NCBI GenBank assembly: GCA_017893485.1
Contig: CM030366.1
Coordinates: 182,493,681 to 182,557,680, forward strand
DNA length: 64,000 nt
Source: Hemerocallis citrina
Lineage: Eukaryota; Streptophyta; Magnoliopsida; Asparagales; Asphodelaceae
Direction: 5' to 3'
Shown piece after piece: positions 1 to 10,651 of the stretch (position 1 is its first letter; each line of letters begins with the position of its first letter). The translations under genes and the position numbers were made by a program. The notes under the pieces were generated by a model. It did no database searches. It worked only from the letters and a program-made list of their open reading frames with translations, and was not told the DNA's origin.

Positions 1-97
1 AATGGACGAGACCGGGTACCATGCGATCGAGCTGTTCGATCCTGTGAGACGTGAGGCAATGTGTGATGAGATCAAAGGGTTTATATATGCTGATTAG
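1..97 (+). CDS. C-terminal fragment of an unidentified host gene (runs in from the left edge)
   Basis: One frame is open from base 2 to a TAG at 95-97. The residues have a mixed, acidic, non-repetitive composition (for example DETGYHAIELFDP) and end in GFIYAD, which looks like a real protein C-terminus rather than chance. It is followed by AT-rich DNA and an AATAAA at 169-174, as expected downstream of a stop codon. I do not recognise the family, and only about 31 residues are visible. It could be chance, but codon usage and the downstream signal favour a true gene end. Confidence 0.4.
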   Translation, partial: MDETGYHAIELFDPVRREAMCDEIKGFIYAD

Positions 98-1170
98 ATA
101 AACAAACCCCTTAGCTACATTTTTCTTCTTCTTCTCTTTTCCTACTGCTTGTTTGATATTTGGGATTTAATAAAGAGAGATTCATCCAGTTGAGATGTTT
201 ATTTCGATGAGTGCTGTGACTGATTGGAATCAAAGATTGTTCATTTCGGCCTGTCCTATATAATAATGCTCACCTGCAGTACCTGCAGTATTCTGATTTG
301 TGCAACTATATTATTTTGTGTAAGAATCACATCCGTTTATTGGGTGCTTGCATGATTTTACTATTTTTTGGTGATTGGTTGAATATATACGAATTTTGTT
401 AACAACATGTATACATATCCATACATAATGTTACACCAATTAGATTAAGCATTACTCCTATATGATTGCAGTAATGACATAATAATTAATTTAAATTAGA
501 CTTAAACTAATTTGTTACTACTACTACACCGAGAGAGATGGAGCTCACATACTAGTATTGCAAAAGTTTTTCACATGGGTTACACCTCCATGGGTTTAGT
601 AGTACCAAATAGTGAACAAATAGTAGTACACTTAGCATTTTTCTTACTGATAGAAAAAGTTCAAAGGGCGGAAAGAAAACACACAAAAAGGCAATCTGAC
701 AGTGATTCCAAAGCCAAAGAGGAGGTACGATATCTGTTCTCTAAAAGTGGCAATAAGTAGAGCAGAGGTTGGGACTAAGTGGAGGTTAAAGTGTGAATGA
801 TCATCAATCCACTAATGACCCTATAAGTTATTAAGTGGCTAATTCTCAACTTTACATTCTTTATCGGGTTTCCTTTACCTTATCATTTTTAGTGAGCAAG
901 GGTTAGCATAGAGGGGATCCGATCGATTGGTTCCTTTGTATATATGAATCTGATCAGGACTTTCAAAGTTCCAATATCCATCTACAGTCCTAGTGAGCCA
1001 AAAATTAATGGTCTTAGTCATTGGCTACTGCCAGGCGGCTGATACATTTGTCAATCAATTAATGATCATGATTAATATTAAAAGTGGGTGATCGATAAAA
1101 TTTTGTAAAACTATTGAATTCATGGATCTTTCTTTTTTTCCTTCCACAAAAAACAAAGAAGATGACTATA
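98..1170. other. Intergenic DNA with a possible polyadenylation signal
   Basis: AATAAA at 169-174 lies 72 bases after the stop at 95-97 and could be the poly(A) signal of that gene. The rest is AT-rich with no domain-bearing frame. An 82-codon frame at 512-760 shows no recognisable motif. Confidence 0.4.
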
Positions 1171-1332
1171 CATACATGAGTTTTTATTCTAAACATACAT
1201 TATAAATGTATTGGGACCCATTTCTTACTAAAAGACAAGGTTAAAAACCTTGTTAAAAAACCTTGTCTTTTAATAAGAAGTGGGTCCCAATACATTTATA
1301 ATGTATATTTGGGGGGTAAAAACTCATGTATG
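1171..1332. mobile_element. Foldback (MITE-like) element
   Basis: The 162-bp segment is a nearly perfect palindrome. Its arms start CATACATGAG and end CTCATGTATG, and carry the matched blocks ATTATAAATGTATTGGGACC and AAAAGACAAGGTT. The arms (about 75 bp each) differ by only a few bases plus a short insertion (TTCTAAA against CCCCCCAAA). There is no coding capacity. The flanks show only an uncertain TA repeat, so the superfamily is not assigned. Confidence 0.6.
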
Positions 1333-1379
1333 TCTAGCATTTTGCAAATTACAATTTGAATCCATATTACTTTTGATAA

Positions 1380-2027
1380 GAGCATATGTAGTCGTTAAGA
1401 CTCAAAATTTTCATATTTGGGGTTTAGAAATAGGAATTTTGAGTTGGATGTGTAGTTGTTGAAACCTAAAATTTCGTCGAAAAGTGGATGATAACAAATA
1501 TCTTGAATCTCAGTCATTGATTATAAAAATAAAAAATTTTTTGAGTCCAACACAGACAGGATTAAAAAAAAATTGTACGCAAGTTACACATAACAATTCC
1601 TATAGGTAGATTCCATCTCAACCCTTGATCAAACAATTTGGATCAATCTGAAACTTAAAGTTCAAGGACGAAAAAACATCTTCGGTCCATTCCCCCCCTT
1701 TTTTTAATAATTGGACGAAATATTTTCTGGCATCCGACGCCTTTTTTTTTCTTTTTTTTTTAGAGAACGGACGTAAGATCATCTTGCTCAATACCCTCCT
1801 TTTTTTATCAAACGAAAGATCATCTTTCGTTCGTTCAAAAAAATTTAAAACGGACGAGAGATAATCTTTCGATTCCTATATTTGAAGAATTCTTAAATCT
1901 CTTCTCAAATATAGGGTGCTACTGTTTCTCAAATTCTATTTTTTTTCAAATATAGGGAACGACTACAGCAGTTATTTCTCCAAAATTTTCAGAATTTCCA
2001 AATTTAAACAACGGACTACAAATGCTC
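1380..2027. mobile_element. PIF/Harbinger (Tourist)-type MITE, copy 1
   Basis: It starts GAGCATATGTAGTCGTT and ends with the reverse complement of GAGCATTTGTAGTCCGTT, flanked by TAA on the left and TGA on the right (a 3-bp TSD with one change). The interior repeats GGACGAAAGATCATCTTTCG-like palindromic units that also occur in the copies at 13135-13911 and 45693-46163. No transposase is encoded. A 3-bp target duplication and a GAGCAT-type terminus fit Tourist elements of the PIF/Harbinger superfamily. Confidence 0.65.
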
Positions 2028-2652
2028 TGAAGCCTAGCTTTTAGGTTTTGCTAGAACACAGTTTAGTAAAAACCCTCATGCTAGTAACAGATAAAACTAA
2101 GAAGATATTTTGTTCAAAAACAATATTAGATATGGTGCTGCATTAATTCTGTAAGACCATTAATTTTGAATTTAATTTCTCAGATGGTTTCTGTGATAGC
2201 TAGGCAGATGATATCTGTAGGTTGATGTTACAAATATGAAATATCGGCCTCATTGTGCATTATTAAGATGATGCCAATGATGAGGATGATGGCTGTCAAA
2301 TTGGCCAATTATAGTTCATCCCGTCACGACCAGGTCAATTTTTCAGATATTGAGCAAGCAAGACTGTGAAGCTATATATGCACGAGGCACGACGGTTTTT
2401 ATTGATATTTACGCAACTTGCAAGTATGACTCTACCGTCGTAAATGTGCCACATGTAAGAATACGAGAGGAGGCAACAGCTATCCCCCCATACATTTTCC
2501 TTCATGGAGTAGGTAAAGATAATAGAAAAAAGAGAAGAAAAAAAAAGGAAAAAAGGAAGATGACAATGAAGATATTAAGAAAATAGCTAGGAAATAACTT
2601 CATATAGGAAACTATAGAAAGTACCTCACCCATTAAATGAAGGCTCTTCTCA
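2028..2652. other. Intergenic, no gene seen
   Basis: This stretch is AT-rich. A frame at 2350-2586 ends in a run of Lys/Arg that only reflects a purine-rich tract (about 2518-2590) and is not supported as a gene. Confidence 0.5.
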
Positions 2653-3191
2653 GAGCATCCACAGTCGAGTTTGCTATTTTTTCATTTAATCCATATTATA
2701 GCAAAGTCATCTCTTTGCTATTTATTCATTTTTGACAATTTCGTTATTGAAGATTGCTATATATAAGAGGTAATTTGAGAAAATGGATATTATGGAGGAC
2801 CGAACTCTAAAGTCCGTCTCAAATATATGTTTTTTTAAAATTTTATCGGACGGATCAATCAGTTCCATTCCAAATAAAAAATACTTTTTTTAAAAATTTT
2901 GAAACCCAGACCTTGGGTGGATCACTTGGGTGGATCACTGAGATCCGTCCCACTCAATTTTTTTTGTTTTTTTTAAAACTTTTTTTAATTATTAAAATTA
3001 ATAAAATATTCAAATTAATCATAAAAAAATGCACATAATTTTTTTGTTCCTGCGGACGGAACTTAGAGTTTCGTCCGATCAAATTTTTTTTATTGCTATA
3101 TTATAGCATTTCACTACTGTAGCTATCGTCCGATTGCTACAGGTATAATATACATTTTGCTATTTTTTACCAATCACGATCGTGAATGCTC
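2653..3191. mobile_element. PIF/Harbinger (Tourist)-type MITE, copy 2
   Basis: Left end GAGCATCCACAGTCGAG and right end (reverse complement) GAGCATTCACGATCGTG form the terminal inverted repeat, followed inward on both sides by TTGCTATTTTTT or its complement. The 3-bp direct repeat TCA flanks both ends (2650-2652 and 3192-3194). The interior is AT-rich with GGACGGA/TCCGTC motifs. It is non-autonomous, 539 bp long, and diverged from copies 1, 3 and 4. Confidence 0.65.
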
Positions 3192-3437
3192 TCAAGAAGG
3201 GGATATGAATCCATATTCTCAAGTAGTCTGTTTTAATTTTGTGAAGAGATCACAAATGCAAATTTATTTTGACACTGAAGTCTTAGCTAGCTAGCTTAAT
3301 TTTTGACGCTCGAACTTGTGACTTGCCTATCAGACCCCATCCTGAAGTTGATCGTTAGTAGAAGGCTGCATGGCTATTTGCTAACCGTGCTTCATTCATA
3401 ACACGTACCTTCATCTCTTTCTTGTTGTTGTAAACAT

Positions 3438-4909
3438 TATTGCATGACCGAAATCCCAGTTTCATCAAGGATCGCTTTATTCTTGATAGTGTAGTTTCGG
3501 CCCAGGAAATCATTTCCCACTGTCACAGATCTCGCTCAGAGGGCATTCTACTCAAGCTTGACTTCCAAAAAGTTTACGATAATGTTAATTGGGATTTCCT
3601 CCTTGACATCCTTACTTACCGGGGTTTTGGTCCCAAATGGATAGCTTGGATTAAATCCAGCCTATACTCTGGGACCTCTTCTATCATTATCAACGGTTCG
3701 GAGGGTCACAAGTTCAAAATTAAATGTGGTCTCCGTCAGGGAGACCCCCTTTCCTCTCTTCTTTTTGCCCTCGTAGCCGACGTGTTTAGCAAGCTCCTTA
3801 GGAATGCTTGGAACCTGCAAATGATCGAGGGTCTCAGATCTTCCCCCCACTTTGAGGGGGTTCTCAACCTACAATATGCAGATGACACTATCATCTTTTC
3901 CAAACCGAACGTCCACTCCCTACGCAACCTTAAACTTCTTCTCTACTGCTTCGAAATGGCATCAGGCTTAACCATCAATTTCCAAAAATCCTCTGTCCTA
4001 TGGCTGAGCGGTTCCCAAACCGCCAGGTTGAGGTATCCAATTTCTTTAATTGCCCTATCGCTTGCTTTCCGATTTCCTACTTGGGCATCCCCCTGAGATG
4101 GGGCAAGTTGCTCAAAGCTGACTGGTTCCCGCTTATTGATAAAGTGGAATCTAGGCTCACTGTTTGGTCCGGTAAAGTTCTTTCCCATGGAGGCAAGTTG
4201 ATCCTTATTAACTCTGTGCTTTCGGCCATGCCTCTTTACCTGATGTCATTTTATTTCATCCCCTCCTGGGTGATCAAGAGGATTGATCAAATCAGGAGTA
4301 ATTTTCTCTGGACTGGGTTTCCTCCTTTAAACCTAGTTCGCACCTTGCCCATTGAAAATTGATTTGCACCTCCAAAGAAGAAGGGGGTCTCGGTGTTTTG
4401 GATCTTAGGGACCATAACATTGCCCTCTTAAGTAAATGGCCGTGGAGATTCCATAATCTCGATCATTTACCCTGGATTCGATGCATCAAAAATTATCGAT
4501 CCTCGTCTTCCAACTGGTGGGATTTCCCCCTGATAGTTTTTCGCCACGCCTCCCCTTTCTGGAAAGGGGTTTGGAAGGCGTCTATCGCCTTCCATTGTAG
4601 CATCTCTCGTACCTGTTCTGACGGATCTACAGCAAAATTTTGGTCTGACTTGTGGATCGGTAACACCAAACTTTCATCTGCGTACCCTTCTTTATTTCGC
4701 TTAGCTGCTAACCTGTCAGCTACGGTGGCGGATTCTTTCATCGTCATTGACAATGCTAGACATTGGATCATCCCTTTCGTGCTCGATCTCCCCCCGTCTC
4801 TCTCAGAGGATTTTAACGATCTCATAAACTCCCTCAATAGCTACGCGTGGTATCCTAATGAGGGAATCTCTTGGCGCTGGTCGTCAGCAGGCATTTTTTC
4901 TGTTAGATC
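3438..4909 (+). pseudogene. LINE (non-LTR retrotransposon) reverse transcriptase, 5' truncated, part 1
   Basis: This is the 3' half of a plant L1-type ORF2. The reverse transcriptase motifs appear in order: SFIKDRFILDS, LKLDFQKVYDNVNW, GLRQGDPLSSLLF and the catalytic LQYADDTIIF, followed by YLGIPLRWGK and the post-RT region LVTVWSGK-like to GGLGVLDLRDHN. Homology begins abruptly at about 3438, so the element is 5' truncated and lacks ORF1, the endonuclease and the N-terminal RT. The reading frame shifts near 4000 and again near 4355, so no functional protein can be made. A copia element interrupts it at 4909/4910; the coding sequence resumes at 10280. It is a dead copy. Confidence 0.9.
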
Positions 4910-5419
4910 TGTTGTGCGGAATACAAACTAACCAACAATCAAACGAGAGAAACAGCGAGAAAAACAGAAAAACAAGCAACACAAGAACACAAGATTTAAT
5001 GTGGTTCGGCAAAACACATGCCTACATCCACGGGGCGGTTGGGGTTTCTTCTTGCTATAATCAACGATGGGCAAAACAAAGTTTACAAGAGATGACGGCT
5101 GCAAAATCCGAAAAGAGGTCTCTAATTTCGTCTCTCTTAATTACAAAACCCTAACGGGTCGTATTTATAGGGAAACTATTGGGCCTTTCGAAATGGGCCT
5201 ATTCTGGATCCAAAACCCGCCGACAGTCGACTGGTCGAATTACCAGTCGACTGGTACTTCCTTCGGGACAGTCGACTGCTGCTGCTGTATCTTTAGTCTT
5301 TGAAACTTCTCTCTGGACAGTCGCCTGATCCTCCAACCCAGTCGACTGATATACTGGAACTTTCATTTGCTGCAGATACTCCAAAACAATCTGAACCAGA
5401 ATCGAGCCATTATCCTACA
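4910..5419 (-). repeat. Copia LTR (3' LTR in element sense)
   Basis: The 510-bp repeat begins TGTTGTGCGG and ends CATTATCCTACA on the plus strand. It contains a TATA-like box on the minus strand (5162-5170, reads CTATAAATA) and four exact copies of the palindrome CAGTCGACTG (5224, 5244, 5269, 5339) in the U3 part. It lacks a 12-bp unit present in the other LTR. Confidence 0.95.
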
Positions 5420-5656
5420 ATCTCCACCTTGGCGAGATCTTCCAAGTATCCATCAATCTCCACCTTGGCGAAATCTTCCAAATAGCCCAAGCAATCTCCA
5501 AAAATACTCCAAACAAATGCTCATCACCAATTGTAACAAAAACAAACTCCACCTTAGTATGATATCACATACTAACCAAACCAATAGCAAAGCACTATCC
5601 CAACCGCCCATGCCAAATTATCAAACATGCAAAATATTAGCCAGGTTCATGCAATG
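5420..5656 (-). other. Copia 3' untranslated region with duplicated polypurine tract
   Basis: On the minus strand the sequence AAGGTGGAGAT lies directly before the 3' LTR and serves as the polypurine tract. The surrounding motif ATCTCCACCTTGGCGA (plus strand) is present twice, at 5420 and about 5457, and a shorter CTCCACCTTA lies at about 5548. Extra copies of this tract are common in plant copia elements and could give secondary priming sites. Confidence 0.7.
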
Positions 5657-8600
5657 CTAGAACTTGGCTGCCCCAACAACTTTGGTCAACATATCAGCAG
5701 GATTATCAGCTGTTCCAATCTTCACCAAATGAATATCACCATCCTTTATCAAATCACGCACAAAGTGATAACGAACATCAATATGTTTGGTCCTCGAATG
5801 ATGAACTTGGTTCTTCGCTAAATGAATAGCACTCTGACTGTCACAGTGTACCTCCACCTTCTCCCGAAGAATTCCCAAGCTCTTCAAAAGTCCATGAATC
5901 CAAATAGCTTCCTTCATGGCCTCAGCAACTGCCATGTATTCAGCCTCAGTAGTAGACAACGCTACAGTGGACTGTAAATTGGACCTCCAACTTATAGGTA
6001 CTCTAGCCATAGTAAACAAATAGCCTGTAGTAGACCGCCTCTTATCTAGATCACCTGCATAGTCAGAATCAACATAACTAACCAATAACCTGCTAATATT
6101 GTCATCCCTTTCAAACTTCAAACCCACATCTGTGGTGCCACTTATGTACCTCAAAATCCATTTAGCTGCTTGCCAATGCTCTTTACCTGGATCATGCATA
6201 TATCGACTAACCATACTCACCGCCTGAGAGATGTCTGGTCGAGTACAAACCATGGCATACATCAAACTGCCAACCACACTAGTATAAGGTACATTAGCCA
6301 TATACTGTCTCTCTTCATCTGTACTTGGAGACTGAGAAGCACTAATTCTGAAATGAGTGGCTAAGGGTGTACTGACTGGTTTAGTTTTCTCATCTATACC
6401 AAACCGTTTCAGCACCTTCAAAAGATATTGTTTCTGTGTCAAACTCACTATACCCTTTGCTCTGTCTCTAGTTATCTCCATCCCAAGTATCTTCTTGGCT
6501 TCACCAAGATCCTTCATCTCGAATTCAGAACTCAGCTGATTCTTCAAATTTTGAATCTCCTTAGCATTTCTAGAGGCAATCAACATGTCATCCACATATA
6601 ATAACAAATATATGAAAGAACCATTCTGCAACTTCCTGAAGTAGACACAATGATCATACTCACTTCTGGAATATCCCTGCACTTTCATAAACTGATCAAA
6701 CCTCAAATACCACTGCCTTGGAGATTGCTTCAATCCATAGAGAGACTTCTTCAACCTGCAAACACAATTTTCCTTCCCAGCTGTCTTAAACCCATCTGGC
6801 TGCAACATATAAATTTCTTCATCTAGATCCCCATGCAAGAACGCAGTCTTCACATCCATCTGTGTCAATTCAAGATCAAACTGTGCTACCAATGCCAACA
6901 AAATCCGAATAGAAGGATGCTTCACAACTGGAGAGAACACTTCATTATAGTCAATACCTTCCTGTTGAGCATACCCCTTTGCAACGAGTCTAGCCTTGAA
7001 CCGAACACTGCCTTTTGGACCTTCTTTCTTCGTATACACCCACTTGCAACCAATTACTTTCTTCCCCTTTGGTAGTTGCACTAGATCCCAAGTCTGATTC
7101 TTATGAAGAGAGTTCATCTCTTCATCCATAGCAACTTTCCAATCTGTATTTTCAGAACTTCTAGTAGCTTCTTTGAAGTTGGAGGGAACTTCATCATCCA
7201 CAATGGGAAGAGCAAATGCAACTGTGTCTGTAAAGCGAGATGGTCGTTTGATATCTCTTCTTTGCCTTCATGCTGCAATTGATTCTTCGTGCTAGGGAGG
7301 GTTAGGAACTTCTTCCTCATCCTCAGTATCAACCACATCATCTTTATTTTGGGCAGGATTTTCAACTGAAAGCTTTTCTAACTCCACCTGTTGGAGAACT
7401 CTCCAATTCTGTTGCTGCTGTCGATCACCAGTCGACTGTCCCGAGCTTCTGCTGCTCACCTGTTGGAGAACTTTCCCACTATTCTGCTGCTCACCAGCCG
7501 ACTGTTCTCGACCACCAGTCGACTGTCCCGAGCCTATCATGTTGGTCTCATCAAAGGTCACATCCCTGCTGATTACTAACTTTTTCTGTTCTGGACACCA
7601 CAACCTGTAACCTTTGATACCAGTACTAAAACCAACAAATATAGCCTTTTTGGCTCTTGCATCAAGTTTAGTTTCAGTTACATGAAAATAAGCAGGACAA
7701 CCAAATACATGCAAAAAACTATAATCAGATGCAGGTTTACCACTCCATACCTCAATAGGCGTTTTGCCTTCAAGTGCTGCTGATGGTAAACAGTTGACAA
7801 TGTGGCTTGCATATATAACAGCTTCTGCCCAAAATGTCTTCTTCAATCCAGACTGTGCTAACATACATCTCACCTTCTCAAGTAAGGTTCTGTTCATCCT
7901 TTCTGCAACCCCATTTTGCTGTGGAGTCTTCCTAACTGTGAAGTGCCTCTGGATCCCTTCATCTTCACACAATTTCAGAAACGGATCATTCTTGTATTCC
8001 CCTCCATTATCTGACCTCAGAACCTTAATCTTCCTACCAGTCTGATTTTCAACTTTCTTCTTCCAACTTGTGAACAATGTCAAAACTTCATCTTTGTGCT
8101 TCATGGTATATACCCAAACTCGTCTGGAGTAATCATCAACAAAAGTAACAAACCAGTGTCTACCACTCATAGAAGGTGTCTGCGTAGGTCCCCAAACATC
8201 CGTGTGCACATAATCGAGGATACCCTTTGTCTGATGTACAGCTGTACCAAATTTCACCATAGTTTGCTTACCCAAAACACAATGTTCACAAAATTCCAAC
8301 TTGCACCCTTTAGCATCTTTAAGCAACCCTTGCTTCACAAGCCCCTGCAAGGCCTTTTCTCCTGCATGCCCGAGTCGCATATGCCACAACCTAGTAGAGT
8401 CGGGAACAACCTGTTTAGGCCTTTCAGTTACACTGGCAGCCTGACCCAAATATGTTTTTCCCTGCAAGAAAAACAAGTTCCTTTTTCTTTGCCCTTTCAT
8501 CACCACGAGTGATCCGCTAGTCACCTTCAGAATGCCACCTTTACTAGCAAATTTCAATCCACTGGCCTCCAAAGCACCAAGTGAAATCAAATTCTTTTTC

Positions 8601-9721
8601 AAATCTGGAACATACCATACATCTGAAAGCTCTCTAATAAGACCATCGTGCATTAGCAATTCAATCTTCCCGATTCCTACCTTCTTACAAGGTGCATCAT
8701 TCCCCATCAAAACTACACCACCATCCATATACTCCAAAGAAGTAAACCACTCCTTTTTCCAAGACATATGATAGGAGGCTGCTGTATCAAGAAACCATAC
8801 TTCTTGATAAAGTGAGGGACTAGAAGCAAGTGCAAAAGAAAAATCCTCGCCACTATCTAAATTATCAACAGTCACATTTGCAGTCGAATTTTCCTTATTT
8901 CGTAGCTTTGGACAATCCTTTTTCCAATGCCCCCTTTCATGACAGAAAGCACATTCATCTTTGGTCGGTATTTTTCTGTCCTTAGAAACTCCTCTCGATT
9001 TGGAACGAGATTTGTTTCCCTTTTTCCCAGATTTGGACTCAGATCTGGTCTCAGTCCTGCCCCTTACAATCAATACTTCAGAAGTTTCTCTATCAACCAT
9101 TTTATCCCTTCTCCTAGTTTCATTATTCAACAAAGCATTTGCAACATCTTCATATTTCACAGTATCCTTTCCATATATTAAAGTTGTTGCTAAATGATCA
9201 TAACTTTCGGGTAATGAATTCAACAGAATTAGGGCTTTATCTTCATCTTTAATTTGCTCATCCAAATTTAACAAATCAGCCAATAATTTATTAAATGATT
9301 CAACATGAGCATTCATAGACATACCTTCTGTATAGGTGAAGCGAAAAAGTCTCTTCTTTAAATACAGCCGATTCTCCAAACTTTTCCTCATGTATTTGTC
9401 TTCGAGTTTCTTCCACAACACCGCAGCAATGGTATCCCTCATCAAGTCGTACTTCTGAGCCTTCGCAATAAAGAGACGAATAGTCCCACACGCAACTCGA
9501 TTCAACTTCTTCCAATCTGCTTCGGACATATCCTTTGGTTTTTCTTTCTCCAAAGCAACATCTTGTTCTTGTTGAACAAGAACATCCAACACCTCACATT
9601 GCCACATCCCGAAATTATTTGTCCCATCAAATTTTTCAACTTCAAATTTTGCGTTGTGAATCGTTGTTCTGGACGAACTTGATCCCACAACATCCTTGGT
9701 TGCATCTGCATCACTCGCCAT
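5657..9721 (-). pseudogene. Copia gag-pol polyprotein, interrupted between integrase and RT
   Basis: The frame opens with ATG at 9721, 22 bases after the primer site. The first 809 codons hold gag, a zinc knuckle CAFCHERGHWKKDC (residues 257-270), protease WFLDTAASYHMS (Asp312), and integrase with H447/H452, C478/C481 and D508, D571, E607 (D,D35E). The second block (7201-5657, 514 codons, same frame) holds RT with [12 protein letters not shown] and YVDD (residues 202-205) and RNase H with DSDYAGD, TEAEYMA and ADMLTK. Between them, in the same frame, are a TAG at 7294-7292 and a TGA at 7270-7268. The neighbouring frame stays open across this gap, so small compensating insertions are likely. 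All catalytic residues are present; only the hinge is broken. Confidence 0.92.
7388..7540 (-). repeat. Internal duplication in the copia integrase-RT hinge
   Basis: CTGTTGGAGAACT followed by CTGCTG and CACCAGTCGACTGTCCCGAG occurs twice in this stretch. In the protein it gives two GQSTG motifs within a Gln/Ser-rich linker (near the C-terminal end of the first 809 codons). The same CAGTCGACTG palindrome is amplified in the LTRs. Confidence 0.7.
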
Positions 9722-9743
9722 CTCCCTCTAGGTCGAACCAACA

Positions 9744-9755
9744 GCTCTGATACCA
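9744..9755 (-). promoter_or_regulatory. Copia primer binding site (tRNA-iMet)
   Basis: Plus strand GCTCTGATACCA; the minus strand reads TGGTATCAGAGC, the exact complement of the 3' end of plant initiator methionine tRNA. It lies two bases inside the 5' LTR (element sense). Confidence 0.95.
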
Positions 9756-9757
9756 CT

Positions 9758-10279
9758 TGTTGTGCGGAATACAAACTAACCAACAATCAAATGAGAGAAA
9801 CAGCGAGAAAAACAGAAAAACAAGTAACACAAGAACACAAGATTTAATGTGGTTCGGCAAAACACATGCCTACATCCACGGGGCGGTTGGGGTTTCTTCT
9901 TGCTATAATCAACGATGGGCAAAACAAAGTTTACAAGAGATGACGGCTGCAAAATCCGAAAAGAGGTCTCTAATTTCGTCTCTCTTAATTACAAAACCCT
10001 AACGGGTCGTATTTATAGGGAAACTATTGGGCCTTTCGAAATGGGCCTATTCTGGATCCGAAACCCGCCGACAGTCGACTGGTCGAATTACCAGTCGACT
10101 GGTACTTCCTTCGGGACAGTCGACTGATCAGTCGACTGCTGCTGCTGTATCTTTAGTCTTTGAAACTTCTCTCTGGACAGTCGCCTGATCTTCCAACCCA
10201 GTCGACTGATATACTGGAACTTTCATTTGCTGCAGATACTCCAAAACAATCTGAACCAGAATCGAGCCATTATCCTACA
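9758..10279 (-). repeat. Copia LTR (5' LTR in element sense)
   Basis: The 522-bp LTR has the same ends as 4910-5419. The TATA-like box on the minus strand lies at 10010-10018, so transcription should start near 9980 and read leftward. It carries five exact CAGTCGACTG palindromes, the extra one within the 12-bp insertion ATCAGTCGACTG. Confidence 0.95.
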
Positions 10280-10651
10280 AGATCTTTTTACCATTTCCTT
10301 AATTCTAGAGGTATTCGATCGTCGACCGCGCATTTTATCTGGGACTCCTGTGCCCCTTTTAAGGTGAAAATCACCTCGTGGCTCGCGTTTAATAACAAAC
10401 TACTGACCGTTGAGGTTCTTAACAAAAGGAATTTGGCTTGGGGGTAGCTTTGCCTGTTGTGCAATCAGCAATCGGAAGACGGTAACCATCTCTTCATTCA
10501 GTACCCCGTCATCCTCCCTCTGTGGAAGATTTGCACTTTGGCATGGGATACTGGTTCGATTCCCCCCTTATTAGCCTCCTGTTGGTCTTGTACGCCCTCG
10601 AACGTGATGTTTCGAAGCGCGTGGATGTTATCGATTCATACAATCATTTGA
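10280..10651 (+). pseudogene. LINE ORF2 C-terminus, part 2 (zf-RVT-like region)
   Basis: If the copia element is removed the LINE frame runs straight on: FSVRS continues into YHFLNSRGIR, then HFIWDSCAPFKVKITSWLAFN. This is the zf-RVT region found at the end of plant LINE ORF2. An in-frame TAG lies at 10445-10447. The expected zinc ligands follow (CLLCNQQSEDGNHLFIQ) but the last cysteine is replaced by Tyr. It confirms that copia inserted into an existing LINE. Confidence 0.85.

Larger units (their letters stand above)
4910..10279 (-). mobile_element. Complete Ty1/copia LTR retrotransposon (Tork-like)
   Basis: A 5.37-kb element lies on the minus strand with two LTRs (4910-5419 and 9758-10279), a tRNA-iMet primer site, one gag-pol frame and a purine-rich tract. 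It sits inside the LINE and is flanked by the exact 5-bp duplication AGATC (4905-4909 and 10280-10284). The LTRs differ by 4 substitutions and one 12-bp indel by hand count, so insertion is recent (about 0.3 My if 1.3e-8 substitutions per site per year is assumed). Domain order gag-protease-integrase-RT-RNase H defines Ty1/copia. The lineage call rests on the general look of the gag and RT and is less sure. Confidence 0.95.

Noticed and set aside
512..760. 82-codon plus-strand frame as a gene
   Set aside because: No recognisable motif, no leader or splice context, AT-rich surroundings.
2350..2586. 78-codon plus-strand frame with a Lys/Arg-rich end
   Set aside because: The basic tail comes from an A/G-rich tract; no homology or promoter.
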